From NCBI GenBank assembly GCA_963976625.1, contig CAXBLA010000033.1:1-29443 (forward strand): 29,443 bases of DNA, read 5' to 3'. The notes beneath the pieces are model-generated. The model saw only the letters and a program-made list of their open reading frames with translations, was not told the origin of the DNA and did not search any database. Positions 15,496 to 22,695 of the stretch are shown here, piece by piece. The position numbers and the translations under genes were made by a program. Source of the DNA: UBA1924 sp963976625. Lineage in GTDB: Bacteria; Planctomycetota; Phycisphaerae; Phycisphaerales; UBA1924. Numbering within the stretch: position 1 is the first letter of the stretch; the number at the start of each line of letters is the position of its first letter.

Positions 15496-16002
15496 GGGGG
15501 ATTCTCCGGGGTTGGCGAGGGTGCACGCTCATTGGCGTGCATGGTGCTCGGCGGGTGTGCACCGCCGGCGTGGATCGCAACGCGTATCCAAGCAACTGTT
15601 CAAGCGTCTGTCCAGCTTGATCGTAGTTCGATACGCACGCCCGGGCGTGATGTATCCATCGCACGAAGAAGAACTTCGTAGACGATCTAAATCTATCGCT
15701 TGAGCCGGGATTGAAAATCTCAGTGCAGAGTCGAGCGTCCAATTCAAACTCAGAAATCACGCGCCTGTGGAAAACTTCCAGCTGGGGGCAAAACTTCATG
15801 TTCGGGGTATGAAAAGGCTTTGGACGAGCCCTTCCAGAAAACCAGACCAAAGCGCAAAGAATGTAAACCATTGAGTAGGGCGCAGGTTGGAGCATTTGAG
15901 GCTCAGAACTGTTCAGATCAGGCCTGCGGAATCACACGCCGAGCACACCGGGGAGTCCGCCCCATACGACCAAAATTGTAGAATATTTCCGCCAAAGCCT
16001 AC
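15496..16002. other. Gene-free stretch between the FlgI-like gene and the NrdR box
   Basis: I find no reading frame with credible protein-like composition on either strand. It holds the flgI-like ribosome binding site, an imperfect 27-nt dyad at 15630-15656, a small TGGAA/TTCCA hairpin (15768-15780) and an AT-rich patch around 15970-15990 containing TAGAAT (15979-15984), a possible -10. Confidence 0.5.
15630..15656. repeat. Imperfect inverted repeat centred on a perfect 14-nt palindrome
   Basis: The core CACGCCCGGGCGTG (15636-15649) is perfectly symmetric. Outer arms GATAC (15630-15634) and GTATC (15652-15656) extend the dyad with one or two unpaired bases. It lies about 140 nt upstream of the flgI-like GTG start and could be an operator or a hairpin in its 5' leader. 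Confidence 0.5.
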
Positions 16003-16018
16003 ACACCATCCATTGTGT
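16003..16018 (+). promoter_or_regulatory. Candidate NrdR box upstream of dcd-nrdJ
   Basis: ACACCATCCATTGTGT is a 16-bp dyad, ACACnAT-nn-ATnGTGT. The NrdR repressor consensus recalled from the literature is acaCwAtATaTwGtgt; this site keeps both outer ACAC/GTGT arms and the inner AT/AT pairs. NrdR represses ribonucleotide reductase genes, and nrdJ lies downstream. The site covers the expected -35 and spacer of the extended -10 at 16020-16028. The usual second box 31-32 bp away is not clear (only weak similarity near 15971-15988). Confidence 0.6.
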
Positions 16019-16019
16019 C

Positions 16020-16028
16020 TGATATGCT
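16020..16028 (+). promoter_or_regulatory. Extended -10 (TGATATGCT) for the dcd-nrdJ unit
   Basis: TG-A-TATGCT immediately follows the NrdR-like box. Transcription would begin near 16035 and leave a leader of roughly 590 nt before dcd. No good -35 is visible, which suits an extended -10 promoter. Confidence 0.45.
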
Positions 16029-16030
16029 CA

Positions 16031-16570
16031 TGGCCCGACGCATCATCGAGATATGGTGGGTCGGGTCAGGAAATGGGCGTTTGAGACCCAAGAGAAGTCG
16101 TTGTCAGATCAGGATTTGGAATCAACCGACAGGTTGCCCACATTCACACGATTTGGCCCATGCGATCTTGGAACCCAACCGCGCAAAGACCGCTCGATAG
16201 CGAGCAGGCAAGAAGCAGTGAGCCGCGAGAGCAGTTCGGTGTTCGTTCGAATCTGGTGTGTTGATCCCCGGCCCGTCATCCGTCGTGCATCCGCAGCTGA
16301 CCCGTTCAGCCCGCCACGCGACGACCCTGGAGCCGATCGGGGCGCAGAGCAGATTCAAGACCCGCCAGTCTGTGGGATGGCACCAAATACGAATACGCCA
16401 CGCCGATCGTGGCTGCATATCTATGCAGCCAAGGGGTATCGCTGTGGGTGTATGGCGTGCACACGGACGCCGGTGGATGGTCAAAGGTCAAAATTGGGAG
16501 AGCTCCTCAGCTCGTCGCGTGGGCGTGGCGGCTGGGAGCGAGAGACACACATAGGGGCACCGGACGCCCC
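16031..16570 (+). ncRNA. Hairpin-rich, non-coding leader upstream of dcd (candidate structured RNA)
   Basis: Stems seen on the plus strand: TGGCCCGAC (16031-16039) with GTCGGGTCA (16060-16068), 9 bp with one G-U pair; GCTCG/CGAGC (16192-16205); ACGCCA (16395-16400) with TGGCGT (16453-16458), enclosing a 22-nt palindrome with 10-nt arms (16410-16419 and 16422-16431); GCTCCTCAGC (16502-16511) with GCTGGGAGC (16531-16539), 9 bp with one bulge; GGGGC (16554-16558) with GCCCC (16566-16570). An alternative GCCACG/CGTGGC stem (16397-16413) competes with the palindrome. No cobalamin-riboswitch B12 box is recognisable. A 198-codon frame (16053-16649) crosses the region but has no protein-like features. 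A cis-regulatory RNA is an inference. Confidence 0.4.
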
Positions 16571-16620
16571 GCATCAGTTCGTCAGCCGACTCGCGTCGGG
16601 CCTGATAGATGGAGCTAGCC

Positions 16621-17193
16621 GTGGCCGTACTTTGCGATACACAAATTGAACAACTCGTCGACATCAAACCATTCGAGAAAGCCATCAAACGCGATGGCAC
16701 CATCTCCTACGGCGTGTCCTCCTACGGCTACGACGTCCGCGTCGGCACCGTCTTCAAGATCTTCACCCCGACTCCGCCCACCGGCGGCATCACGGTCGTC
16801 GATCCAAAGAACTTCACCGATGATCTGATGATCACCGTCGATACCGACAAGGTCGGCAGCGACCATGTCATCATCCCGCCCAACTCGTTCGCGCTCTGCG
16901 AGACCGTCGAGTGGTTCGATATCCCCCGCGACATCCTCGTGCTCTGCGTCGGCAAAAGCACCTACGCCCGCTGCGGCTTGATCGTCAATGTCACTCCCCT
17001 CGAGCCCGAATGGCGCGGCAAGGTGACCCTCGAAATCTCGAACACCACGCCGCTGCCCGCCAAGATCTACGCCAACGAGGGCGTCGCCCAGTTCGTGTTC
17101 CTCAAGGGCGATCAGGTCTGTGCCCAGAGCTACGCGGACAAGGCCGGCAAGTACCAAGACCAGGGCGGCTTGACGCTGCCGAAGGTTGACTAA
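16621..17193 (+). CDS. dcd: dCTP deaminase
   Basis: The start at GTG 16621 is preferred over ATG 16609: GGAG (16611-16614) lies 6 nt upstream and the resulting N-terminus MAVLCDTQIEQLV fits the family. The product is 190 aa (E. coli Dcd 193). The dUTPase-like trimer fold is evident from SYGVSSYGYDVRVG, CVGKSTYARCGLIVNVTPLEPEWRGKVTLEISNTTPLPAKIYANEGVAQFVF (catalytic Glu in the VTLEISN strand) and the C-terminal GKYQDQGGLTLPK lid. It converts dCTP to dUTP for dTMP synthesis; whether this branch also hydrolyses dUTP is not decidable by eye. It shares transcription direction and metabolic theme with nrdJ downstream. Confidence 0.95.
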   Translation: MAVLCDTQIEQLVDIKPFEKAIKRDGTISYGVSSYGYDVRVGTVFKIFTPTPPTGGITVVDPKNFTDDLMITVDTDKVGSDHVIIPPNSFALCETVEWFDIPRDILVLCVGKSTYARCGLIVNVTPLEPEWRGKVTLEISNTTPLPAKIYANEGVAQFVFLKGDQVCAQSYADKAGKYQDQGGLTLPKVD

Positions 17194-17219
17194 GCATTGA
17201 TGTTGTTAAAGGAGTTTTA

Positions 17220-17819
17220 ATGATGCGCAACACACCATACCACTTATACGGATTGGCATGTGAAAACAAAATCAGAGAGGCAGTCGCAGACTTGGCGGGG
17301 CTTGACCTTAAACTGACTGAGCTCGAGCCTAACGAAGCAATATCGCGAATAGTCAATGAGCACGGATTGGAAGAAATTGAATTTGCGGATGGAAGTGAAT
17401 CCGTAGTTTGCTACGACAAACCTGAAGAGCGTATTTATGTGAAACGCGAGCTAAAAAATTGCGGTGCGATAAAGATGTTGTCTACAGCAGGGTACATTCC
17501 ATCTGTACCAGAATCGATGAACAACTACACACTCGGGGGGATGGACACTGGCGTGTTGTTTCAAATTTATGGTAAAAAATGCCATATAGAGATCGAGGCG
17601 AATGCAACTAGTCAGGAACATCTTGAACAAAAATCCAAAGCGATTGAATTCTTAGTGGCAAAATACAACGAGTTTGCGATTAGAACAAATGCTGAATTCA
17701 CTCGGGCGCACAAGTCCACGATTGTTTCGATGATTGCGAGAGCTAAATCAAAACAGGACAAGCAAAACCAAACAATCAATGAATTGAAAGCTTCAGGAAT
17801 GAAGGTCGATATTCACTAA
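17220..17819 (+). CDS. AT-rich orphan gene of unknown function inserted between dcd and nrdJ
   Basis: 199 aa from ATG 17220 (a second ATG at 17223), with an excellent AAAGGAG 5 nt upstream. I do not recognise the family. It is soluble, without signal peptide or membrane segment. Four cysteines are spread through it (YGLAC, VVCYD, LKNCG, KKCHI). The first half mixes alpha and beta segments; residues about 130-195 look helical and charged and end in a basic, Lys/Gln-rich coiled-coil-like stretch. Codon use is strikingly different from all neighbours (AAA, GAA, AAT, ATT preferred; roughly 40-45 percent GC by eye against about 60 percent or more around it). The AT-rich character begins just after the dcd stop and ends at the nrdJ ATG. 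This indicates recent horizontal acquisition. Confidence 0.75.
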   Translation: MMRNTPYHLYGLACENKIREAVADLAGLDLKLTELEPNEAISRIVNEHGLEEIEFADGSESVVCYDKPEERIYVKRELKNCGAIKMLSTAGYIPSVPESMNNYTLGGMDTGVLFQIYGKKCHIEIEANATSQEHLEQKSKAIEFLVAKYNEFAIRTNAEFTRAHKSTIVSMIARAKSKQDKQNQTINELKASGMKVDIH

Positions 17820-17848
17820 TTTTAACATCCAAATTAATTGAGAAGCAC

Positions 17849-20800
17849 ATGAAAATCACACGACGATTCACCACGGAAGGTACTGACCCGTTCGCATCCA
17901 CCGAGTGGACCACGCGATCGAGTCGAATCACGAACCCGGACGGTTCGGTGGTCTTTGAGATGCCAGACGCCGAGGTCCCGGTTGGGTTCTCGCAGCTGGC
18001 GACGGACATCATGGTCAGCAAGTACTTCCGCAAGGCGGGGGTGCCTCAGCTTGTTGAGCAGTACGCCCTGCCCGGCGAGTCGGCCCAGCTCACCAACGAC
18101 GACGGCTCGACCAAGACCGGCCCAGAACGCTCCGCCCGCCAGGTGATCCATCGCCTAGCTGGTTGCTGGAAGCACTGGGGCGAGACGCATGATTACTTCG
18201 ACACCAGCGAGGACGCGACGGCCTTCTACGACGAGCTCGTCTACATGCTCGTCCACCAGATGTGCGCGCCCAACTCCCCGCAGTGGTTCAACACCGGGCT
18301 CAACTGGGCCTACGGCATCTCCGGCCCCGCCCAAGGTCACTGGATCGTCAACCCAGCAACCGGCGAGCCCGAGCTGGCCGACGATGCGTACACCCACCCC
18401 CAGCCCCACGCGTGCTTCATCCAGTCGATCAACGACTCGCTGGTGAACGAGGGCGGGATCATGGACCTGTGGCAGCGCGAGGCGCGGTTGTTTAAGTATG
18501 GCTCGGGCACCGGGACCAACTTCTCGAATCTGCGAGCCGCCAACGAGAAGCTCTCGGGCGGGGGCAACTCGTCGGGGCTCATGTCATGGCTCAAGATCGG
18601 CGACCGCGCAGCCGGCGCGATCAAGAGCGGCGGGACCACCCGCCGGGCTGCCAAGATGGTGTGCCTGGACATGGACCACCCGGACATCGAAGAGTTCGTC
18701 AACTGGAAGGTCCGCGAAGAGATCAAGGTGGCCGCCCTTGTCGAGGGCATGAAGGTCATCGCGGGTCAGAAGGCTTCCGAGCTCGATACAGAAACAGTGG
18801 GCGAGACCGCCGAACGGTTGGGGCTCAAGCTCGACTTCGACTTCAACGGCGAAGCCTACGGCACCGTCGCGGGCCAGAACTCCAACAACTCCGTGCGTGT
18901 CCCCGATGCGTTCTTTGACGCCGTGGACGCGGGTGGCGATTGGCAGACGACCTTCCGCACGACCGGCGAGGACGCCAAGAAGATCGACGCGAACCGCTTG
19001 TGGGATGATGTCGCCTACGCCGCGTGGCGCTGTGCCGACCCGGGCGTGCAGTACGACACGACCATCAATGCATGGCACACCTGCCCAGAGGCCGGGCGTA
19101 TCAACGCGTCCAACCCGTGCAGCGAGTACATGTTCCTCGATAACACCGCGTGCAACCTCGCGTCGCTCAATGTGCTCAAGTTCTACGACGCGGACACCCG
19201 CGAGTTTGATATCGACGGCTTTGAGCACGGCGTAGATCTGTGGACGATGGTGCTCGAGATCTCGGTGCTGATGGCGGCCTTCCCGAGCCGCGAGATCGCG
19301 GAGCTGAGCTATGTCTACCGCACGATCGGGCTTGGCTACGCCAACCTGGGCGCGATGCTCATGCAAGCCGGTATTCCTTATGACAGCGAGCAGGGCACGA
19401 CCATCTGCGGGTGCTTGTCGGCGATCATGACCGGTCGCAGCTACCGCATGAGCGGGTTGCTCGCCAAGGAGCACGGCCCGTTCGCCGGCTACGAGGACAA
19501 CAAGGAGCACATGCTCCGCGTGATCCGCAACCACCGGCGGGCCGCCATGGGCGTCGCCCGCGACAGCGGCGAGTACGAAGACCTCCGCATCGCCCCCGTG
19601 CCCATCAACCACGAGCTGATCCGCGATCATAATGTATCGCTGGGCAACGCGATGGACCTGCTCCACCACGCGACCACTGCGTGGGACGAAGCGCTCGAGC
19701 TCGGGCAAGAGTTCGGCTACCGCAACGCCCAGACCACCGTGATCGCGCCCACCGGCACGATCGGGCTGCTCATGGACTGCGACACGACGGGCGTCGAGCC
19801 CGACTTCGCGCTCGTCAAGTTCAAGAAGCTCGCCGGCGGCGGGTACTTCAAGATCGCCAACGCTTCGATCGATCCCGCGCTCAAGGCGCTCGGTTATGAC
19901 GAAGACCAACGGCGCGAGATGATCCAGTACATCCTGGGCACGCTGAATCTGCATGTCCCAATGCCCAAGTCTGTTTCAGATTCGACGGGCGTGTCGCTGG
20001 CGGCCTGGCTCACCGAGCAGGGCATGAACGAGGATGATCTCCAGCAGATCACCGATCAGCTCCCGGGTGCCTTCGAGCTGGGCATGGCGTTTAGCGCGTG
20101 GGGACTCAGCGAAGAGACCCTCACCCGCATCGGGATCGGGCCAGAGGTCGCCAAGGCCGATCCGAACTTCAACGCCCTCAAGTTCTTGGGGCTCAACAAC
20201 GAGCAGATCAACGAGCTCAACCAATATGTCTGCGGCACGCAGACCATCGAGGGCGCTCCGCACCTCGAGGACGAGCACCTGCCCGTGTTCGATTGCGCCA
20301 GCACCTGCGGCAACATCGGCACGCGTCTGATCTCCGCCGGCGGGCACATCCGCATGATGGCCGGCGCCCAGCCGTTCATCTCCGGCGCGATCTCCAAGAC
20401 CATCAACCTCCCGCACGACGCGAGCGTCACGGATATCCAAGACGCGTATCGCGCCAGCTGGGAGCTGGGGCTCAAGGCCAACGCGCTCTATCGCGATGGC
20501 TGCAAGCTCAGCCAGCCGCTCAACTCCAAGAGCGACAGCGAGAACGAGCTCGACGAGGACGAAGTGGTCGATTCCCTCGATCTCTCCGCGGCCCTCGACG
20601 AGGTCGCCGACGAGGTCGTGGACCTGGCCGAAGCGGTGAGCGACGAGAATGTCCGCGTGGTGATCAAGAAGGAAGTCGAGATCGTGCATCGCCCGATGCG
20701 TCGACGATTGCCCGACACCCGTCGCTCGATCACGCACAAGTTCAATGTCGCCGGGCACGAGGGCTACCTCACCTGCGGCATCTACGACGACGGGATGCCG

Positions 20801-21403
20801 GGCGAGCTGTTCATCACCATGGCCAAGGAAGGATCGACCATCGGCGGCTTGATGGATTCGCTGGGCACCTCGACCTCGGTGGCGATGCAGTACGGCGTAC
20901 CCCTCGAAAGCCTGGTCAAGAAGTTCACCCACCAACGCTTCGAGCCATCGGGCATGACCACCAACCGCGATATCCCCTTCGCCAAGAGCTTGGTGGATTA
21001 CATCTTCCGCTGGCTGGGCATGGAGTTCATCGAGGGCTACCGCGAGGCCAACGCGCCAAAGCGCCCCGAGAGCTCCAGCATCCCCAGCGAGACCACGCTC
21101 GTGACCCGGCGTATGGGCAAGGCCAAGGACAGCACAGCGTCCAAATCCTCCGATCGCACGATCGAGGTCAAGGACACCGTGATCTCCGAGACCACCGTCT
21201 CCGAGTCGTCCATCGTCACCGGCAAGAACACCAAGGTTGAGGTCTCCGAGACCAGCACCCAGCGGACGGCCAGCGCGACCCTCTCGATGGCCCTTGAGTC
21301 ATCGGGTGATGCCCCGCCGTGCGATGTGTGCGGCACCATCACCGTCCGCAGCGGCACCTGCTACAAGTGCCTCAACTGCGGCAACTCGCTGGGCTGCAGC
21401 TAA
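17849..21403 (+). CDS. nrdJ: Adenosylcobalamin-dependent (class II) ribonucleotide reductase
   Basis: 1184 aa. The reductase barrel spans about residues 60-860: NSPQWFNTG, PHACFIQSINDS with C189 (redox partner), LFKYGSGTGTNFSNLR, NPCSEYMFLDNTACNLASLNV with active-site N422, C424 and E426, and PTGTIGLLMDCDTTGVEPDF. Then come an acidic linker (about 895-940), the TSCPD-type domain HKFNVAGHEGYLTCGIYDDGMPGELFI, a Ser/Thr-rich stretch (about 1085-1145) and a cysteine cluster C1158-x2-C1161 ... C1171-x2-C1174-x2-C1177 with C1183, which may combine zinc binding with the thiol shuttle. It reduces ribonucleotides to deoxyribonucleotides with vitamin B12 and needs no oxygen. No ATP-cone is recognisable at the N-terminus. 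GAGAAG precedes the ATG within AT-rich leader DNA. Confidence 0.96.
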   Translation: MKITRRFTTEGTDPFASTEWTTRSSRITNPDGSVVFEMPDAEVPVGFSQLATDIMVSKYFRKAGVPQLVEQYALPGESAQLTNDDGSTKTGPERSARQVIHRLAGCWKHWGETHDYFDTSEDATAFYDELVYMLVHQMCAPNSPQWFNTGLNWAYGISGPAQGHWIVNPATGEPELADDAYTHPQPHACFIQSINDSLVNEGGIMDLWQREARLFKYGSGTGTNFSNLRAANEKLSGGGNSSGLMSWLKIGDRAAGAIKSGGTTRRAAKMVCLDMDHPDIEEFVNWKVREEIKVAALVEGMKVIAGQKASELDTETVGETAERLGLKLDFDFNGEAYGTVAGQNSNNSVRVPDAFFDAVDAGGDWQTTFRTTGEDAKKIDANRLWDDVAYAAWRCADPGVQYDTTINAWHTCPEAGRINASNPCSEYMFLDNTACNLASLNVLKFYDADTREFDIDGFEHGVDLWTMVLEISVLMAAFPSREIAELSYVYRTIGLGYANLGAMLMQAGIPYDSEQGTTICGCLSAIMTGRSYRMSGLLAKEHGPFAGYEDNKEHMLRVIRNHRRAAMGVARDSGEYEDLRIAPVPINHELIRDHNVSLGNAMDLLHHATTAWDEALELGQEFGYRNAQTTVIAPTGTIGLLMDCDTTGVEPDFALVKFKKLAGGGYFKIANASIDPALKALGYDEDQRREMIQYILGTLNLHVPMPKSVSDSTGVSLAAWLTEQGMNEDDLQQITDQLPGAFELGMAFSAWGLSEETLTRIGIGPEVAKADPNFNALKFLGLNNEQINELNQYVCGTQTIEGAPHLEDEHLPVFDCASTCGNIGTRLISAGGHIRMMAGAQPFISGAISKTINLPHDASVTDIQDAYRASWELGLKANALYRDGCKLSQPLNSKSDSENELDEDEVVDSLDLSAALDEVADEVVDLAEAVSDENVRVVIKKEVEIVHRPMRRRLPDTRRSITHKFNVAGHEGYLTCGIYDDGMPGELFITMAKEGSTIGGLMDSLGTSTSVAMQYGVPLESLVKKFTHQRFEPSGMTTNRDIPFAKSLVDYIFRWLGMEFIEGYREANAPKRPESSSIPSETTLVTRRMGKAKDSTASKSSDRTIEVKDTVISETTVSESSIVTGKNTKVEVSETSTQRTASATLSMALESSGDAPPCDVCGTITVRSGTCYKCLNCGNSLGCS

Positions 21404-21764
21404 GAGCCGGTGAAGAACTCACAGGACTTGACCAAGAAAGGAACCCCAACCACAAACCCCCAAGGGCGGCGGCCAGCCCAAGCCCACGCGTGCAAACACA
21501 CGCACCAAGGGGACGGCCAGCCAAAAACGGAATGAACGCTGCCGGCTCCGGGTCATGGATTGATCCGCACCGGTCAGCCGATCTGGGACATCGCATGCAC
21601 GGCGAGCACTTGCCAAGGAGCCATGCGATCAGCAGATATTCCCGAGGTGTGCACCAGTGAACGCTTGTGATGAGCCGCTGCCTGGGTTTGTGGTTTTCGA
21701 AAAACCGATCGGAACGACTGATTCAGAACCTCTGAAACCGATCAAGACATTTTGAGCCCCACCA

Positions 21765-21811
21765 GCGGAGATCGCGGCGGCACCATCCCTGCCACAAGGC
21801 CCGATCTCCGC
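21765..21811 (+). repeat. 10-bp perfect inverted repeat (hairpin) just before the terminator
   Basis: GCGGAGATCG (21765-21774) and CGATCTCCGC (21802-21811) pair perfectly around a 27-nt loop. The terminator stem begins 5 nt later, so the two would stack at the 3' end of the transcript. Confidence 0.65.
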
Positions 21812-21816
21812 CACTT

Positions 21817-21853
21817 CCCCCAGGCATGCCCACCACGGCCTGGGGGTTTTTTT
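21817..21853 (+). terminator. Strong intrinsic terminator
   Basis: CCCCCAGGC (21817-21825) pairs with GCCTGGGGG (21838-21846), 9 bp perfect, 12-nt loop, followed by seven T. It ends the nrdJ transcript or the candidate small RNA and insulates the CPBP gene. Confidence 0.92.
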
Positions 21854-21868
21854 ATCTGCACCGGATTC

Positions 21869-21877
21869 TGCTACACT
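21869..21877 (+). promoter_or_regulatory. Extended -10 (TGCTACACT) 8 nt before the CPBP gene ATG
   Basis: TG-C-TACACT ends 8 nt before ATG 21886. There is no convincing Shine-Dalgarno (only AAGAG directly adjoining the ATG), so a leaderless or near-leaderless transcript is likely. Confidence 0.45.
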
Positions 21878-21885
21878 CAGAAGAG

Positions 21886-22695
21886 ATGGACGCGCCTGCA
21901 CAATCAACAACTAAGCAAAGGCTGCTGCTCTGGCTAGTCTTCGTCGTCAGCCTGTTGCTGGCGATCATGCTCCCTCGATGGCTCAGAGAAATCGTCTGGT
22001 ACAACGAGCAATGGAGCAGCTGGCCCTACGGCGTGCGTTCGCTGGTGAACACCGCGTGGCGATTGCTCGCGGTCTTCGTTGGGTGGTGGGTCATGCGCTC
22101 GCTGTTAGCGAGTCAGGATCGACCAACGCTCGGGCTGCGCACCAGTTTCAGGCGTGGAATCAAGAGCTTTGCCCTCGGGTGCGCCTGCACACTGCCGATG
22201 CTCATCCTCGGGCTATTGGGCGATCGAGAGCAGATATCGTCGAAGCTCATCTACTCAACCATCGTCGCCGGCTTGAGCGAGGAGATCATCTACCGGGCGT
22301 TCGCCTTTGGGCTGATGGTGCAGGTATTTCGCGTCAAGCTCTGGCCCGCAGCTGTTGTGAGCGGCGTGATCTTCGCGCTCGCCCACCTCAATGTCGCTTC
22401 GGTGCGGGCGATGTCCATCGATGGATTGATCTTCTGGCTCGCCCTGATCGCCCTCGGCGGCGTGATGTACGCGTGGATCTACGCCCGCTCGGGCTGGAGC
22501 CTCTGGATCGTGATCGCGCTGCATTCGGCGATGAACCTGTGGTGGGGGGTGTTCGATCTGTCGAGCTCGCCCCTGGGCAGCTGGGGCGCGACGATGGTGC
22601 GGATATTGTCCGTCGGGCTGGCGGTGTACTTTGTCGTCTTTCGCAGTGCGTCCCGATCCCCGCCTGACGATGCGGAGACTACCATCCGCGCATGA
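21886..22695 (+). CDS. CPBP-family intramembrane metalloprotease (Rce1/Abi-like)
   Basis: 269 aa from ATG 21886; an upstream in-frame ATG (21826) lies inside the terminator and is rejected. Several transmembrane helices are visible (about 13-29, 56-73, 95-112, 155-170, 178-200, 205-222, 235-252). The CPBP catalytic motifs are complete: E132-E133-x3-R137 (SEEIIYRAF), F163-x3-H167 (FALAHL) and H213-x3-N217 (HSAMN). Glutamate and histidines form the intramembrane active site. Bacterial members process prenylated or small peptides, mature or protect against bacteriocins, or act on regulators; substrate is unknown here. The stop overlaps the next gene's start (ATGA at 22692-22695), so the two are translationally coupled. 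Confidence 0.9.
   Translation: MDAPAQSTTKQRLLLWLVFVVSLLLAIMLPRWLREIVWYNEQWSSWPYGVRSLVNTAWRLLAVFVGWWVMRSLLASQDRPTLGLRTSFRRGIKSFALGCACTLPMLILGLLGDREQISSKLIYSTIVAGLSEEIIYRAFAFGLMVQVFRVKLWPAAVVSGVIFALAHLNVASVRAMSIDGLIFWLALIALGGVMYAWIYARSGWSLWIVIALHSAMNLWWGVFDLSSSPLGSWGATMVRILSVGLAVYFVVFRSASRSPPDDAETTIRA

Larger units (their letters stand above)
21404..21853 (+). ncRNA. Non-coding region after nrdJ ending in two strong hairpins (3' UTR or small RNA)
   Basis: No credible coding frame occurs here. GAGCCGG (21404-21410) can pair with CCGGCTC (21542-21548), closing a domain that contains GCGTG/CACGC (21488-21503). GGTTTT/AAAACC (21692-21706) forms a further stem. Then come a 10-bp stem (21765-21811) and the terminator (21817-21853). 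Its length, structured content and own terminator suggest either an unusually long nrdJ 3' UTR or a small RNA gene. It does not match RNase P RNA, tmRNA or SRP RNA signatures that I can recognise. Confidence 0.35.

Noticed and set aside
15766..15774. TGTGGAAAA, a DnaA-box-like sequence (TTTTCCACA on minus)
   Set aside because: A single copy with no cluster, no AT-rich unwinding element and no dnaA or dnaN nearby; not evidence of an origin.
16241..16258. TTCGAATC, resembling a tRNA T-loop
   Set aside because: The flanking bases cannot form the 5-bp T-stem and no D-arm, anticodon arm or acceptor stem can be built around it.
16053..16649. 198-codon plus-strand frame in the dcd leader
   Set aside because: Composition is not protein-like (Arg/Pro/Ser-rich without fold-like patterning), it runs past the dcd start in another frame, and it lacks a ribosome binding site.
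17193..17848. Short direct repeat AAGCA near both ends of the AT-rich insert, as a possible target-site duplication
   Set aside because: Five bases is too short to be meaningful, and no terminal inverted repeats, integrase or transposase accompany it.
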